The notes under the pieces are model-generated. The model ran no database searches, was not told the origin of the DNA, and was given only the letters and a program-made list of their open reading frames with translations. Positions 54,501 through 64,000 of a stretch of DNA of 64,000 bases are shown here, piece after piece. Position numbers and translations under genes: made by a program. Position 1 is the first letter of the stretch. The number at the start of each line of letters is the position of its first letter. Source of the DNA: Hamiltosporidium tvaerminnensis (taxonomy: Eukaryota > Microsporidia > Dubosqiidae); assembly GCA_022605425.2 (NCBI GenBank), contig JAKIMF020000004.1:124001-188000 (forward strand). The letters are read 5' to 3'.

Positions 54501-55265
54501 AGATGTTGACTCAATAGTGTTAGTGCTCGTTTCTCTTCGATTTAATTGGCACAACAATCCAGTTTCGACGGTTTCTAAATAGTTTAATACTTCTTTTAAG
54601 GATTTATTCTGAAGTCTTTGTTTTATCAGTTCCAATTCTGTGTTTTCACCTAATCCTTTAATGAATGTTTCTTCGAGTTTTCTTTCATATTCATTCTTGC
54701 TAAAATTCATCATAAAACTATATGGCTTTAATTTTTTTATGATGCTGCCATAGTATTCCTTTATCAGAGTATGCTCTGTTTGCTTAATTTCATCTAAGCT
54801 GCTGACAAGTTTTCTTTTCATCTCAAGAGGGTAAGCGATTTCAAGTATTTCTTTTTTTAATTTTAAATAGGACGTTTTGGTAAGACTCTCTTTATAATCT
54901 TCATCATCAATTAATTTATAGGCTATTAGTCCCATTTGTTTGTCTCCCCATCCATTTGTTTCACTCATATACTCAAAATGCTCAATCCACTCCATAGATA
55001 GTTCTTTTTTTATATTTTTAATTTTTCTTATTTTTTCTTTCATTGTTATTTCGGTACCTTCTATTTTCAAATCAAATTCAACCATGTTAATTTGATCATT
55101 ATTGTTTCTTTGTGGCTTTGAATTCAAAATGCCGTAATTTTCGGGAAGGCAGCTAAGTTTGAAGTACGTCTCCAACAAGGAGATCGTCTTCCTGCTCACC
55201 ATTCCTCTGTTGTTGTAAAGTAAAGAATTGTTTTTAGAAAAATTGTCTTTATTTGTTTTGTTCAT
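51552..55265 (-). CDS. Ty3/gypsy Gag-Pol polyprotein
   Basis: 1237 residues in one frame with no Gag/Pol frameshift. Domains in order: Gag-like helical region (residues 60-250); a Cys/His segment CTHHKSRTHNTKEC at about 265; aspartic protease with IDSG at about 324; reverse transcriptase with YIDD at about 633; RNase H with TDASD at about 783; integrase with an HHCC zinc motif (H near 942, CKKC near 978) and a DD35E core (D in TDIFGPF near 1010, D in SDNG near 1073, E in SERIN near 1110). The gene order RT-RNaseH-IN is that of Ty3/gypsy. The ATG and first 45 codons lie inside the 5' LTR, which is unusual. The frame ends at the polypurine tract. All catalytic residues are present, so the protein may be functional. 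Confidence 0.95.
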   Translation of the reverse strand: MNKTNKDNFSKNNSLLYNNRGMVSRKTISLLETYFKLSCLPENYGILNSKPQRNNNDQINMVEFDLKIEGTEITMKEKIRKIKNIKKELSMEWIEHFEYMSETNGWGDKQMGLIAYKLIDDEDYKESLTKTSYLKLKKEILEIAYPLEMKRKLVSSLDEIKQTEHTLIKEYYGSIIKKLKPYSFMMNFSKNEYERKLEETFIKGLGENTELELIKQRLQNKSLKEVLNYLETVETGLLCQLNRRETSTNTIESTSPKTEINYKAGKWCTHHKSRTHNTKECNLLKNYNKKEEPSLKNLVLKQYSESDMNIELPTMINGRKINVMIDSGSNRNYVNHSLIKEYDLKTEECKPIRTIFGSGSSQISDKKAIIDLVLNEKNSYKTEFYVLQDSPIKILLGNEFLINNKAVLDFKDKRLTICGVKYHLIGSERDTEELMDERLIDNICATTNDEELINILKRYNSNNNNFKSILNIKASLNFNSIPVQSKQVKYSVPFKYREAGMIEINRLLKEDIIEKSNSDFVSPAFFIEKKNKELRLVVDYKKMNKYINDDTWFIPNVEESIMNMGENNYFSRIDLRNGFNQIVLEEESKKFTSFFIMGRQWQYKRIPFGIKPGPKMFQRIISNMLENIKNCFIYIDDIIIYAKTRQEHVSIILEVLKILYKNNVKINFDKSEFFKNEMEILGFVVNNQGIHPKQSYFENKIFYKDIKTKRDVQKLLGVLNWYRKFIPNLSRRIIKLTDLLKKDKTRFSLNEELRNEINEIKKSIGNNHRLHFPDYNKKFRLETDASDLGMGSVLMQDDKIIGYFSRKFKKTELNYTIVEKEYLAILMSMIHFKTIIQGTYVEIFTDSKNCLFQNRNETSRITRWKLIMNEFNYEILHIDGKNNVIADNLSRCFISVDDYENAYIKKIKKASLYNTKNNKYVLDNKKRIIIKKEMAEDLIQDIHKLSGHRGITIMYNNLKNYIYIKDMPKIINKIVKKCKKCLQYKTNVFKKDKSNRIESEGRFERVSTDIFGPFNLSDYNHHEKIDIGYFLTITDIYSRITKIYFLNNVKTKHIINSINDWITKFKSPKIIISDNGRQFISTEMKEYLNKQNIKQLLIPIYSPGSNGISERINKTISFMLSINKKKDIYEIVKEIENTINLNYNSSLKCSPYSIIKEYSIYDPLRRRVEYDCIQHNNIYSNKSKLALGDMVYVKKYLSTKLDKKYVGRKKVVWISKKGYWVRLDGDKHFTHIKNLKI

Positions 55266-55315
55266 GATGGCACCCCCTCCTTTTATTTATAAAATATAAA
55301 TATCATATTTTTGTG
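55130..55315 (-). repeat. 5' LTR, main part (186 of 203 bp)
   Basis: Identical to 51339-51524. The remaining 17 bp lie at 59132-59148, displaced by the non-LTR element. Because the insertion sits between the first 17 bp and the TATA-like motif (55280-55291), the core promoter next to the polyprotein start is still in place, but the LTR is no longer continuous. Confidence 0.95.
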
Positions 55316-58300
55316 AATATGGGTAGAAAGAAAAATGTTAGCAGCGAAATATCGAATAATACCAAAATAAAGGCTGCAAACGACGCTGATGAGGTGAAAA
55401 AGAGTGATAGTGAGATACAAAAATGTAAGCTACACCCACCGGCGATTCCCCTACCTTCCTCCTCCTACACAACAATAACACCTCCACCACCAAGCCAAAC
55501 ATGCAGTAAAATGCAAAATAGTGGGCTTGACACCTTACCTTCGCCTAATGCACCAGTTCCCTCTTCGGTTGAAGTCTCTGCGTGCGAGCCATCGTACGAC
55601 ATGACAAGCCCCTGTACTCTAGCTATTCCAGAAGGTAACAGGCTAATGGCATTGCGGACGATATTCGATTCCGTAACAGCCGACCCGAAGGAATGGCCTC
55701 GAATTGTTTTTTTTGCAGTACAGACAAGGTTTGAAAGAATGCCAAGAAATGGCTGGACAGAGCTTCACAGGTACTATAATGAGAAATTCGGCTGCACTGA
55801 AACTCTCGAAGTGTTAAAAAAATTGGCACAAAGTGAGATGGGAAAGGATGTAAAATCAGAAGAGAATGGAGAGCGACGTAGAATCGCCACTTGTCTCGCT
55901 GATACATGCACCTTGACCGACACCACGGAGTACATAAACCTGAGAGATAAATTCTTGAGTAAAATCAAAGAAATCTCTGAGAACGAAATTGGAAAAGTGG
56001 TGGTCCGAACTAGAAAACATCCAAATGAATTGGTTGATAGTAAAGTTCTGGATCTCATTAATCGAGTAGTCGGTGAATATGCAGGAGCTCATGTACCTGA
56101 GTCAATTACGGAAGCCGCGTATATCATGCAAGCTGCGCAGGTATGCTATGACGAGGCAACACGCAAAGAAAAGCCTAGATCCGCTTGGAAGGAAAACATA
56201 GAAAGTAAAATTTCTAAGTTAGTACTTTCCAAAGATCTTCTCGAGAAGGCGCGTAAGCAGGAAAAGCTCTCCACTTCGGAAACGAAGAGCCTTAAGAAAA
56301 TCATGCGAGAGTTTAATTTAAACTTGAGCAGCGTAACTGATCTTTCTGAGGCTTTAGTTAAGAAGAATGAGTCTTTGAATGTTTACGAGAAAAAAATTAC
56401 GATGCATGAAAGTAGGAAGCAATTCCGAAAAGAGAATCGTATGTTTGAGCTTTTCCGAGGTCGATTTTATCGTGGGTTATCTGAGCGTGTAGAAATTGAG
56501 CATGTGGTTAGCCGTGATGAAATTGTGAGTTTTTGGTCTACAATGTGGAACAAAAATGATGACACAGTCACGTACGATGATTATTTGATTCCATTTGTAT
56601 CAGATAATCATCCGACCACGTTTCCTTCACTTGATGAATTTGTAAATATCATTAATTGGCTTCCCAATTGGAAAGCTGCTGGAATTGATGGTATTTACAA
56701 TTTTTTCATTAAGAAACTTACAACTCTTCACAAATATCTTTATGATATTGTGAAAGTTATATGTTTAGAAGGAACACCTCAAGCTGATTGGTTTTACTGC
56801 GGGCTTACGTATTTGATACCGAAAGGAATTCCACGAAGAGGCTCTGACTACAGGCCAATCACTTGTATGTCCAACCTCTACAAGTTAACGACAAAGTGTG
56901 TAACAAAGGTCGTTCAACTTGAAGTGGAAAGGCGAGGGTTGCTTGCAGAGAACCAATTAGGGGCGGTAAGAGGTGTGCAGGGAGCGAAAGAGCAGGCTCT
57001 ACTGAATATTGCCTTAAATAAAGAGTATGGAAATAATCTTAAGGCAACATGGATTGATGTTAAAAAAGCTTATGATTCAATAGATCATGCTTATTTAACT
57101 CAATGCATTGAAAACCTTAATTTACCTGATTGGATCCTGAAATTTATTAAGGTAATTATATCAAAATGGAAAATTGATATATCAGTAGGGCCTGAAAAAA
57201 TCATGAGCAAGAAGATTGATAGAGGGATTCTACAAGGAGATAGTCTGTCACCTTTGTTATTTGTGTTGTGTATGGATCCATTAAGCCGAAAGCTTAATGA
57301 AAAATACACAAAAGTGACAGTACAAACAGATGCAGAATCCCATTCTACTAATCATCTCTTGTTTATTGATGATCTTAAGCTCCTTGCAAAAGACAGCTCC
57401 ACATTGAGTGCTATGACAGGCGAGGCAAAGGAATTTTTAGAGGTGATTGGCTTAGAGATTAACAAAGAGAAGTCAGCCACAAATGATACGTGTTGTGAAG
57501 ATACTGCTACTCTTCTAGAAGGTGTTAGTGTTTACAAATATTTAGGAATAATAGAAGACAGCAGAGGAATCCCAACACGTAGCTCATTTGAAGAAGTACA
57601 GAGCAAACTTATATCAAGAGTTGAAAGACTTTGTCACACTAGATTAAATGCAAAAAATTTATTTTCTGCAATCAATCAACATGCGATATCGTTAATCAAC
57701 TACCACATAGGAGTACTTCGACTTGAACCGGCTGACTTCTCTAAGTTAGATGATGCAGTGCGTGCGGTGTTGGTTAAAAATAAGATACATCTCCGCCCAG
57801 GATGTAAAGAGCGGTTGTATCTTCCTAGAACAGAACTTGGAAGAGGCCTACATAGTGTTGAGTTGAGAAGCGAACATATGCTTCTGCAACTCTTGGATTG
57901 TCTGGAAAAAAGTAAAGAAATATCAACTAGACGAGCAGCAATCCTCAAGGTGGAGAATAATAATAAAACCCATCTTGCACTAATAAAAGGCTTCTTAAAA
58001 GTAAAGTACAGGTTGGTAGAAGAAGTCACTAAGAAAAGTTTAGAAGAAGCTCAACTTGCAAAACTATATAACGAAATAGAAAAACGAAAACTCCATTCAA
58101 AGTTATATAATGCAAGAAAAAATGAGCTTGTGAGTGTTAGTGACTCTTCAAGGTGGCTAAAGAGAGGAAATATTAGGCCACGAAATGAAGCTGTGTTCTG
58201 CTATATCCAGGATAGAAATGTATTCTGGGGAGCAGATGGTGTGTGTCAACATTGCGGGAAGTCTGGTAAGACTGTGGATCATCTAGCAACTAGATGCGAA

Positions 58301-58915
58301 AAAATGCTAGGCCATGATTACACTAGACGGCATAATGAAGTGGTCAGATGCCTACACCTTCTTCTTCTAAATAGATATAAGTTTAAGTCTTCAAAACGAA
58401 TAAGGAGCCACTCAGTTCAAGAAATTCTTGATAATGAGTATGCAGAGATAAGAGTGGACACCAGAATTAAAACTGATGTTAAAATTCGGAATAACAGACC
58501 GGACATATTTATTTTAGATAAGAAGAAGAATAAGATAACACTCATTGAAGTAGGAATCACTTCCCAAGATTCACTTCAAATAGTTGAAACTGAAAAACTT
58601 AGGAAGTATGACCTGCTAGCCAATGAGTTGGGTCTTATTTATAAGTGTAGTGTTGAGATAATCCCTTATGTGATGACCTGGGACGGTATTGTGACAAAAT
58701 ACCATAAATCTCATCTTAAAAGACTAGAAATACCCATGAATGTAGAGGCATACATTCAGTCTATAGTACTTAAGAAAACAGTCGAAACAATTTCCTTTGA
58801 TCGACGAAGAGGACTTGAGTCAGGACTAAATGCCGAAGAGAGCTGGGAGAGAGCGTCAATGGGTGTTATAAAAAATATGAGATCAGAGATGCATGAGGAA
58901 CCAATACCCCCTTTA

Positions 58916-59127
<212 letters not shown>

Positions 59128-59131
59128 TGTG

Positions 59132-59148
59132 ATATAAATAATATCACA
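59132..59148 (-). repeat. 5' LTR, displaced 17 bp
   Basis: ATATAAATAATATCACA, the terminal 17 bp of the gypsy LTR, followed directly by the ATCTC target duplication. It completes the LTR begun at 55130. Confidence 0.95.
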
Positions 59149-59153
59149 ATCTC

Positions 59154-61658
59154 TTAATACAGAATATAAAAATTTACTTATTAAAAAATACTCCGAGTTT
59201 TAATTAAGAAACAGCAAAACTGCTGATGTAAAACACCTATGAAATATCAAAATATATACTAGCAAACAGATTGGGTACGGTTATAAAAATCCTAATCAAA
59301 AAATTGAGAAATTTGGCTTAGATAACGAAGTTTATGAAATAAATCTATCTGTTAAGTTTTATTTTCTGATGAATCTAAAATTTAGTTTGTTTCTAAAGGC
59401 TCAAACGTTAGTATTATAATAAAGAATTTTCATAGCAATAAGATCAAAAATTTTAAACGCTTGAAAAAGCAAGATTACATTTTCAAGTTAATACAGATGA
59501 ACTAAATACTAAAAATAATTCAAGACTAATAAAGAAGGAATTAATATAAATTCTGTACATATAGATGATATTTCTGCTATTAACACCATATTTTCTTCAT
59601 TTAGAATTTCCAGCGATTTAAAAAGAAAAAATTACTAAAAAAAAACAAAGATAATAAAAAAAATTTAATAAATATTTTTAACAGACAAATGAAGAGAAAT
59701 TTGTTGAAAATATCAATAATTTCAAAGAATATATCTGTTTACATAAGTCTGTAATAGTATAAACCATCAAGTGAGAATCAACGAGTTTTTCCAATAATTT
59801 AAGTTTAGAATTTCTGTCGAAATTACTGATTTATTGTAAAAATTCAAGCTTTAGACAGTTTTTATTGTTCAAAAAATATTTCTTCCTGGTTGCGCATGAA
59901 GAAGAACTGCATATTCCTAAATCTGCTTATGTATAGAATTGATACAACATAATTTCTATTGATTTTTTCAAAAAAAATTGGTCATATTGTGTAAGAAAAA
60001 AATATTTTGATATTTAAAAAACAGAAAAAATTTATTTCATTTTTGAAGTACGAAGAATCTATTTATATTGCAACTTCGGATTTTATTAGAAAAATAAGAG
60101 ACTTCAGTTAGGAATGCAACGAATGTAAAGGTGGATTATGAAATGAAACCCCTTATTGTTTCATGCTAACTTTTTTTGCAGTGAATATAGACTAAGTTGG
60201 ATATTTAAAAAAAATCACAGAAAAACCGCTCAACAAATTACATGACAAACATGGAATACGATGCATTTAAGATAACCAAGACTAGATATTATACTTGCAT
60301 TTGCTATCAATTCACTTGTACATATCAAAGTAGGAGATAAAGACTTCTATGATACTATCAACATCAGCTAATTCATAAAGAGGATTCATTTCGAGAAAGG
60401 AAAAAACCATCCATCTATTTATACTATTATTTTTCTGTTGAGTATCATAAGAATCGATATTATTAAGATGCTTACACAGTAAAATATTAGGTGAGTATTA
60501 TGAAGTTGAGTATTACACCTTTATAAATATTAAAAACGACTTAATATTCGAAGTTAATACAAAATATTTATTTAAGAAATATTTTTAGGGTTTGAATAAG
60601 AAAAAATTACTATTTTGGAAGCATTATTTATCTATAATTTTAAAATTCAATTTAATAATTTAATTAATCTAAAAATATAACTTAAATTTCTTTGTATGTT
60701 TGGACATATTCTTAATATTTTTTGAATTAATGAGATAGAATATACCTGAAATACATCAATTAAAACCATTAGTAATATTTCTTACTAGGTAATTTTAAAA
60801 GACTACTATATTATTTACGAGAGGAATATCATATTTGTCAACTTAAACGGTAAATTTAAAGATCGACAAAAAACTATAGAACAACAATTTGATAGATAGT
60901 GGAGAAAATTCTTTTGATTTCAAAACACTACCGTGTTCTTTAATTTGGCCAAATTATACGAGAAAATACTGTAAAAAATCTAAACTAAAAAATTTAAAAG
61001 GCACAAACCATAGATTAAAAAAATATAATCATGAAGAATACCAAGATGAAGTTTATCATATAAGAAAATAATTACTATGATTATAATTAGAAAATATAAA
61101 GTATGAATAGAATAATACAAAATTCTTAGTCAGAAACTTTACACTATACTAATATAAGCAAATAAAATGTACGATACTATAATAATGTTCAAATTAATTT
61201 GATAGAGAAATATTATATTAAATCTATTTTATAAAACATTTTTCAGTCTAAAAGATATACTGAGTTGAACAATGCTTTAAAACCGAGGAATAATAATTGA
61301 TTTTTTTTTGATACATCTATTAATATTCATATTGACATCTCTAGTGATATCAGAAATTTTTTTTCGATATCAGTAATTTTTGTGAAAAGTGACCTTAACA
61401 TTTATTTTCAAAGAAATCTATTTAGTTGTTAATTAAATTGATACTTTATCAAAATAATCTTATCATAAAAAAAAAACCAATATTTATGTACTTTTACAAA
61501 GGTATTTGTTAGATTCAAAACCTGTTTTTATTTCTTTTTTAAAACGTTAAAAGAATCAAATTACAGTATAATGAAAAGATAGAACATTGATAATTTATTT
61601 ATTTATCTACAAACAAAGTTTTAAATTAAAATATATAAATGTCCAAATTTGACATGGT
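59154..61658. other. Intergenic, no gene recognised
   Basis: 2.5 kb of AT-rich DNA. Several stretches (59860-60400, 60880-61070) have slightly higher coding-like character and could be a decayed gene or transposase, but I could not identify one. The 60-codon frame at 60889-61071 is too short and featureless to call. Confidence 0.45.
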
Positions 61659-61940
61659 ATGTTGTTTAGTTTACGCACACCCACGTTCTTCATAATTTCT
61701 TTTGCATGTATATTTTCCAAAAAGGCACAAAGTGATGTTCAAGCAAAGAGTAATATCGTAGCCGGTGCATCAGATAGACCGACCGGTAAAAGTGAATTGT
61801 TCGGAAGTTTATTTGGTTTGGGAGCAGCGAAAGTTGCTGATCCATTTTATAATCCTTATAGGGCTGGATATAGAAGAGGGGTCGGGTATGGATATGGAAC
61901 AGGAGCAGCCGTAGGTGGGGTAGGATATGGATTTCCATAA
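61659..61940 (+). CDS. Small secreted Gly/Tyr-rich protein
   Basis: 93 residues from an ATG. Residues 7-25 (TPTFFIISFACIFSKKAQS) look like a signal peptide with a cleavage site after AQS. The middle is polar, and the last 35 residues are rich in Gly and Tyr (GYRRGVGYGYGTGAAVGGVG), ending in Pro. Gly/Tyr-rich tails occur in structural and extracellular-matrix proteins, so a spore wall, polar tube or exported role is possible but is inference. GC content is higher than the flanks, supporting a real gene. No CCC triplet is close to the start. Confidence 0.55.
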   Translation: MLFSLRTPTFFIISFACIFSKKAQSDVQAKSNIVAGASDRPTGKSELFGSLFGLGAAKVADPFYNPYRAGYRRGVGYGYGTGAAVGGVGYGFP

Positions 61941-62476
61941 ATAAATAGTCTAAATTTCTTTTATTTTTCTGTATTTTTTCTAAATTTGACTCACTCTAAA
62001 TACTTGTTTCACTTTTTTACACACATTTTATGTCTAAAACATTGTATAAGCCATTTTTTGCAAATATCATAACCTTAAATCCTTCTAGTATTTTATTAAA
62101 TACTGTTAAGTAATACACGGAAGCTAAGATTGGATACAAACTTTAGCTGTATCATTTTTTAAAGGTTTTTTTGTGAATCTTTATTAAATCAAGAAAAACT
62201 ATTTAGAATTTTATAGAAAAAACTTCGAATTCAAAACCTATAAAATTTTTATCTATTAATTACAATGTTCATATAAAAGAAACATAATAAAAGATAAAAA
62301 TAAAAGAAGAATATGAATATATTTCAAAAAACAATATTAAATATTAGATAAATTCTCCATATAAAGAAATAGTGTTAGAAACCCAGGCATATCTTTTGTT
62401 AATGAGTGAAATAAAATTATTTGAATTTTTAAATTGAGAAATATAAAAATAGAATAAAGTTAAAATGAATTTTTTT
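61941..62476. other. Intergenic between convergent genes
   Basis: AT-rich spacer with no open frame or repeat recognised. Confidence 0.6.
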
Positions 62477-64000
62477 TTATTTTTTTGAATCTTTCTTTAA
62501 GTTTTTTATATTTTCAAAATATTCAACTAATCTGGCGACTCTACCTTTTCCTTTGGTTCTAAGTTTTCTAGAATTTGTTGCGCTATCAGTTCTAATCGTG
62601 TCAAAATATATGAAAATTGGATTGTTCATAGAAGTTTCGAGCCTTTGAAGTTCCTCTTGGTCTTGTGTTAAATCACTGGCTAAAGTCTGTTTTTTATTCT
62701 GGTTTTCATTTTTATCACCTGATTTAAGATTGTAATGTGTTACAACAAATTTTTCTGTTGGTTCTTCTTTTTCATTTACGACGATAGAATCTGATGTTGT
62801 TTTTTCTGATACGTTTTCTTCGTTTTTTGAAATTATTTTTGAAGCTGTTTTAATCTCAGACACCTTTTCTAATTCAGCTTGGCATTCTAATTTTTGAATT
62901 TCTTGAATCTTCCCGATTTTTGGTTCTGATTTTCCAGATTCTTGTCCTTCCGAAACCACATCTGACGGTTTTCGCTCGCCGTTGCTATCTTCATTCTTAT
63001 CTACCTTATTTATGTCTTTGGTGGGTTTATTAGCGTATTCGCTCTGTTTCTGATCAGAAGTTAGAGGTTGAATGATTTCTTTATCTTCTTCAATAGATTT
63101 ACGTTCTCTTGCTTCTTTTGGCTTGTTTTCATCTAATTTTATGTGTTCTTTTGATTTTCTTTCATCTGGTTTTAATTGTTCCTTTGGTTTGAATGAATTC
63201 AGTCTTTCTTCTGGTAGTTTTTTAATTTCTTGCATTGGTTTTCTTTCGCTCTTTTCATCTTTTTCTTCGGTGGATGATGTTTTGGACGAAAATCTGCTCT
63301 GTGTGGATAAACTATTACTCGATGTTTCGGTTAGTTTCATCTTTAACTCTTCTTTTGGTTCCGTTTCTATTTTTTTACCGTTTTGTTTTTCAGAACTGCT
63401 TTCAATAGATTTCTCTGTGTTATCCATACTATCTTGCTTATTATCGATTTCTTTTTGATCCTTATTTAGATTATCTAATCTTTCATTGGAAGATTTTTCT
63501 TCTTCAGGTTTTGAAAAATTTTGATTGCCATCACTTCTTTCTAAACTTAAATGACCACTTTCTCTAGAAGATTTTATACTTGAGATGTCACTTTTATCAA
63601 TAGATTGGTCAGTTAAACCTTTATTATCAGTTCTCCGATCGTCTAACACTTTTTTGTTAGGATCGTTGGATTCTATAATTTTATCTTCCCTAGAATCCAC
63701 AGGATTGTCTTCAGATGGTTTGGATTTTGATTCAAACGCATCGCTAATTTTTTCATCTTTAACTACCTCATTTTCAGAAAACGCTTCAGTCGGATTTGGG
63801 TTTTCTACATGGTATTTCGAAAAAGATGCACCTTTTTGCACAGGAAAATTTTCACTTATTTCAGAACTTAAAGTAGAAAAAGGATCATATTTAACATTTT
63901 CTTTGCTTTTAGTAGATCCTCCATAGGGCATTTCTTTACTTGATTTTGTTGCATCGCTCAATGATGATCCATCAACATTTTCATAAATATTTGTATTTTT
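62477..64000 (-). CDS. Low-complexity Lys/Glu/Ser-rich protein, N-terminus beyond window
   Basis: The frame is open from 62477 to the window edge; there is no in-window ATG that need be the start, so at least 507 residues are present and the N-terminus is missing. Almost the whole protein is hydrophilic and disordered, dominated by Lys, Glu, Ser, Asp and Asn with many KP, EK and SS pairs. Only the last 60 residues look folded (LETSMNNPIFIYFDTIRTDS, then RKLRTKGKGRVARLVEYFEN). No catalytic motif is seen. It may be a scaffold, nuclear or spore-structural protein; I cannot assign it. Base composition is far less AT-rich than the flanks, supporting a real gene. Confidence 0.75.
   Translation of the reverse strand, partial: KNTNIYENVDGSSLSDATKSSKEMPYGGSTKSKENVKYDPFSTLSSEISENFPVQKGASFSKYHVENPNPTEAFSENEVVKDEKISDAFESKSKPSEDNPVDSREDKIIESNDPNKKVLDDRRTDNKGLTDQSIDKSDISSIKSSRESGHLSLERSDGNQNFSKPEEEKSSNERLDNLNKDQKEIDNKQDSMDNTEKSIESSSEKQNGKKIETEPKEELKMKLTETSSNSLSTQSRFSSKTSSTEEKDEKSERKPMQEIKKLPEERLNSFKPKEQLKPDERKSKEHIKLDENKPKEARERKSIEEDKEIIQPLTSDQKQSEYANKPTKDINKVDKNEDSNGERKPSDVVSEGQESGKSEPKIGKIQEIQKLECQAELEKVSEIKTASKIISKNEENVSEKTTSDSIVVNEKEEPTEKFVVTHYNLKSGDKNENQNKKQTLASDLTQDQEELQRLETSMNNPIFIYFDTIRTDSATNSRKLRTKGKGRVARLVEYFENIKNLKKDSKK

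Noticed and set aside
60889-61071. 60-codon basic frame as a gene or transposase remnant
   Set aside because: Too short, no motif, and length expected by chance.

Overview
This window looks like nuclear DNA of a microsporidian with a large, AT-rich, transposon-laden genome. The evidence: eukaryotic genes (uS14 and uS7 ribosomal proteins, PNO1, a TRM4/NCL1 methyltransferase, a TRAPP subunit, a J-domain protein, a homeodomain protein) are short and mostly intronless. Most of them carry a CCC triplet 3-16 nt before the ATG, a known microsporidian start-region signal. One gene has two tiny introns (21 and 23 nt) with GTAAGT donors and CTAATTTAG/CTAATTAG acceptors. The species cannot be named from the sequence alone.

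Layout. 0-8.3 kb: an unknown secreted or membrane gene with a frame break near its end, repeats, and a homeodomain gene. 8.3-16.8 kb: a gene-poor stretch with a 5'-truncated non-LTR retrotransposon and a decayed near-full-length copy. 16.8-17.8 kb: a three-exon multi-membrane-span gene. 18.9-23.2 kb: two inverted copies of a 730-bp repeat, one of them inside a Tc1/mariner-type element whose transposase has one in-frame stop. 26.1-40.3 kb: the gene-dense core (uS14, a membrane protein with a basic repeat tail, TRM4-like, P58/DNAJC3-like, a possible Sfr1/Mei5-like protein, Trs23-like, PNO1, a three-repeat Myb protein). Most intergenic gaps here hold their own short tandem repeat. 41.5-43.8 kb: a copper-type P1B ATPase. 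43.9-49.9 kb: decayed retrotransposon and repeats. 49.9-50.5 kb: uS7. 51.3-59.1 kb: a complete Ty3/gypsy element with identical 203-bp LTRs and a 5-bp target duplication; its 5' LTR was later split by a non-LTR element with a restriction-like endonuclease. 59.1-64 kb: mostly empty, then a small secreted Gly/Tyr-rich protein and a partial low-complexity acidic/basic protein.

The host genes are housekeeping (ribosome and its assembly, tRNA modification, ER folding, Golgi traffic, metal transport, transcription) and show no operon-like logic. The mobile DNA is the most informative part. At least four classes are present: Ty3/gypsy, non-LTR with restriction-like endonuclease, DD34E Tc1/mariner, and a non-coding family of about 730 bp with long target duplications. 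Nested insertions give their relative ages. The least familiar item is the 730-bp family: about ten copies or fragments, no coding potential, 8-16 bp target duplications, and a 494-bp block of perfect identity between two inverted copies.
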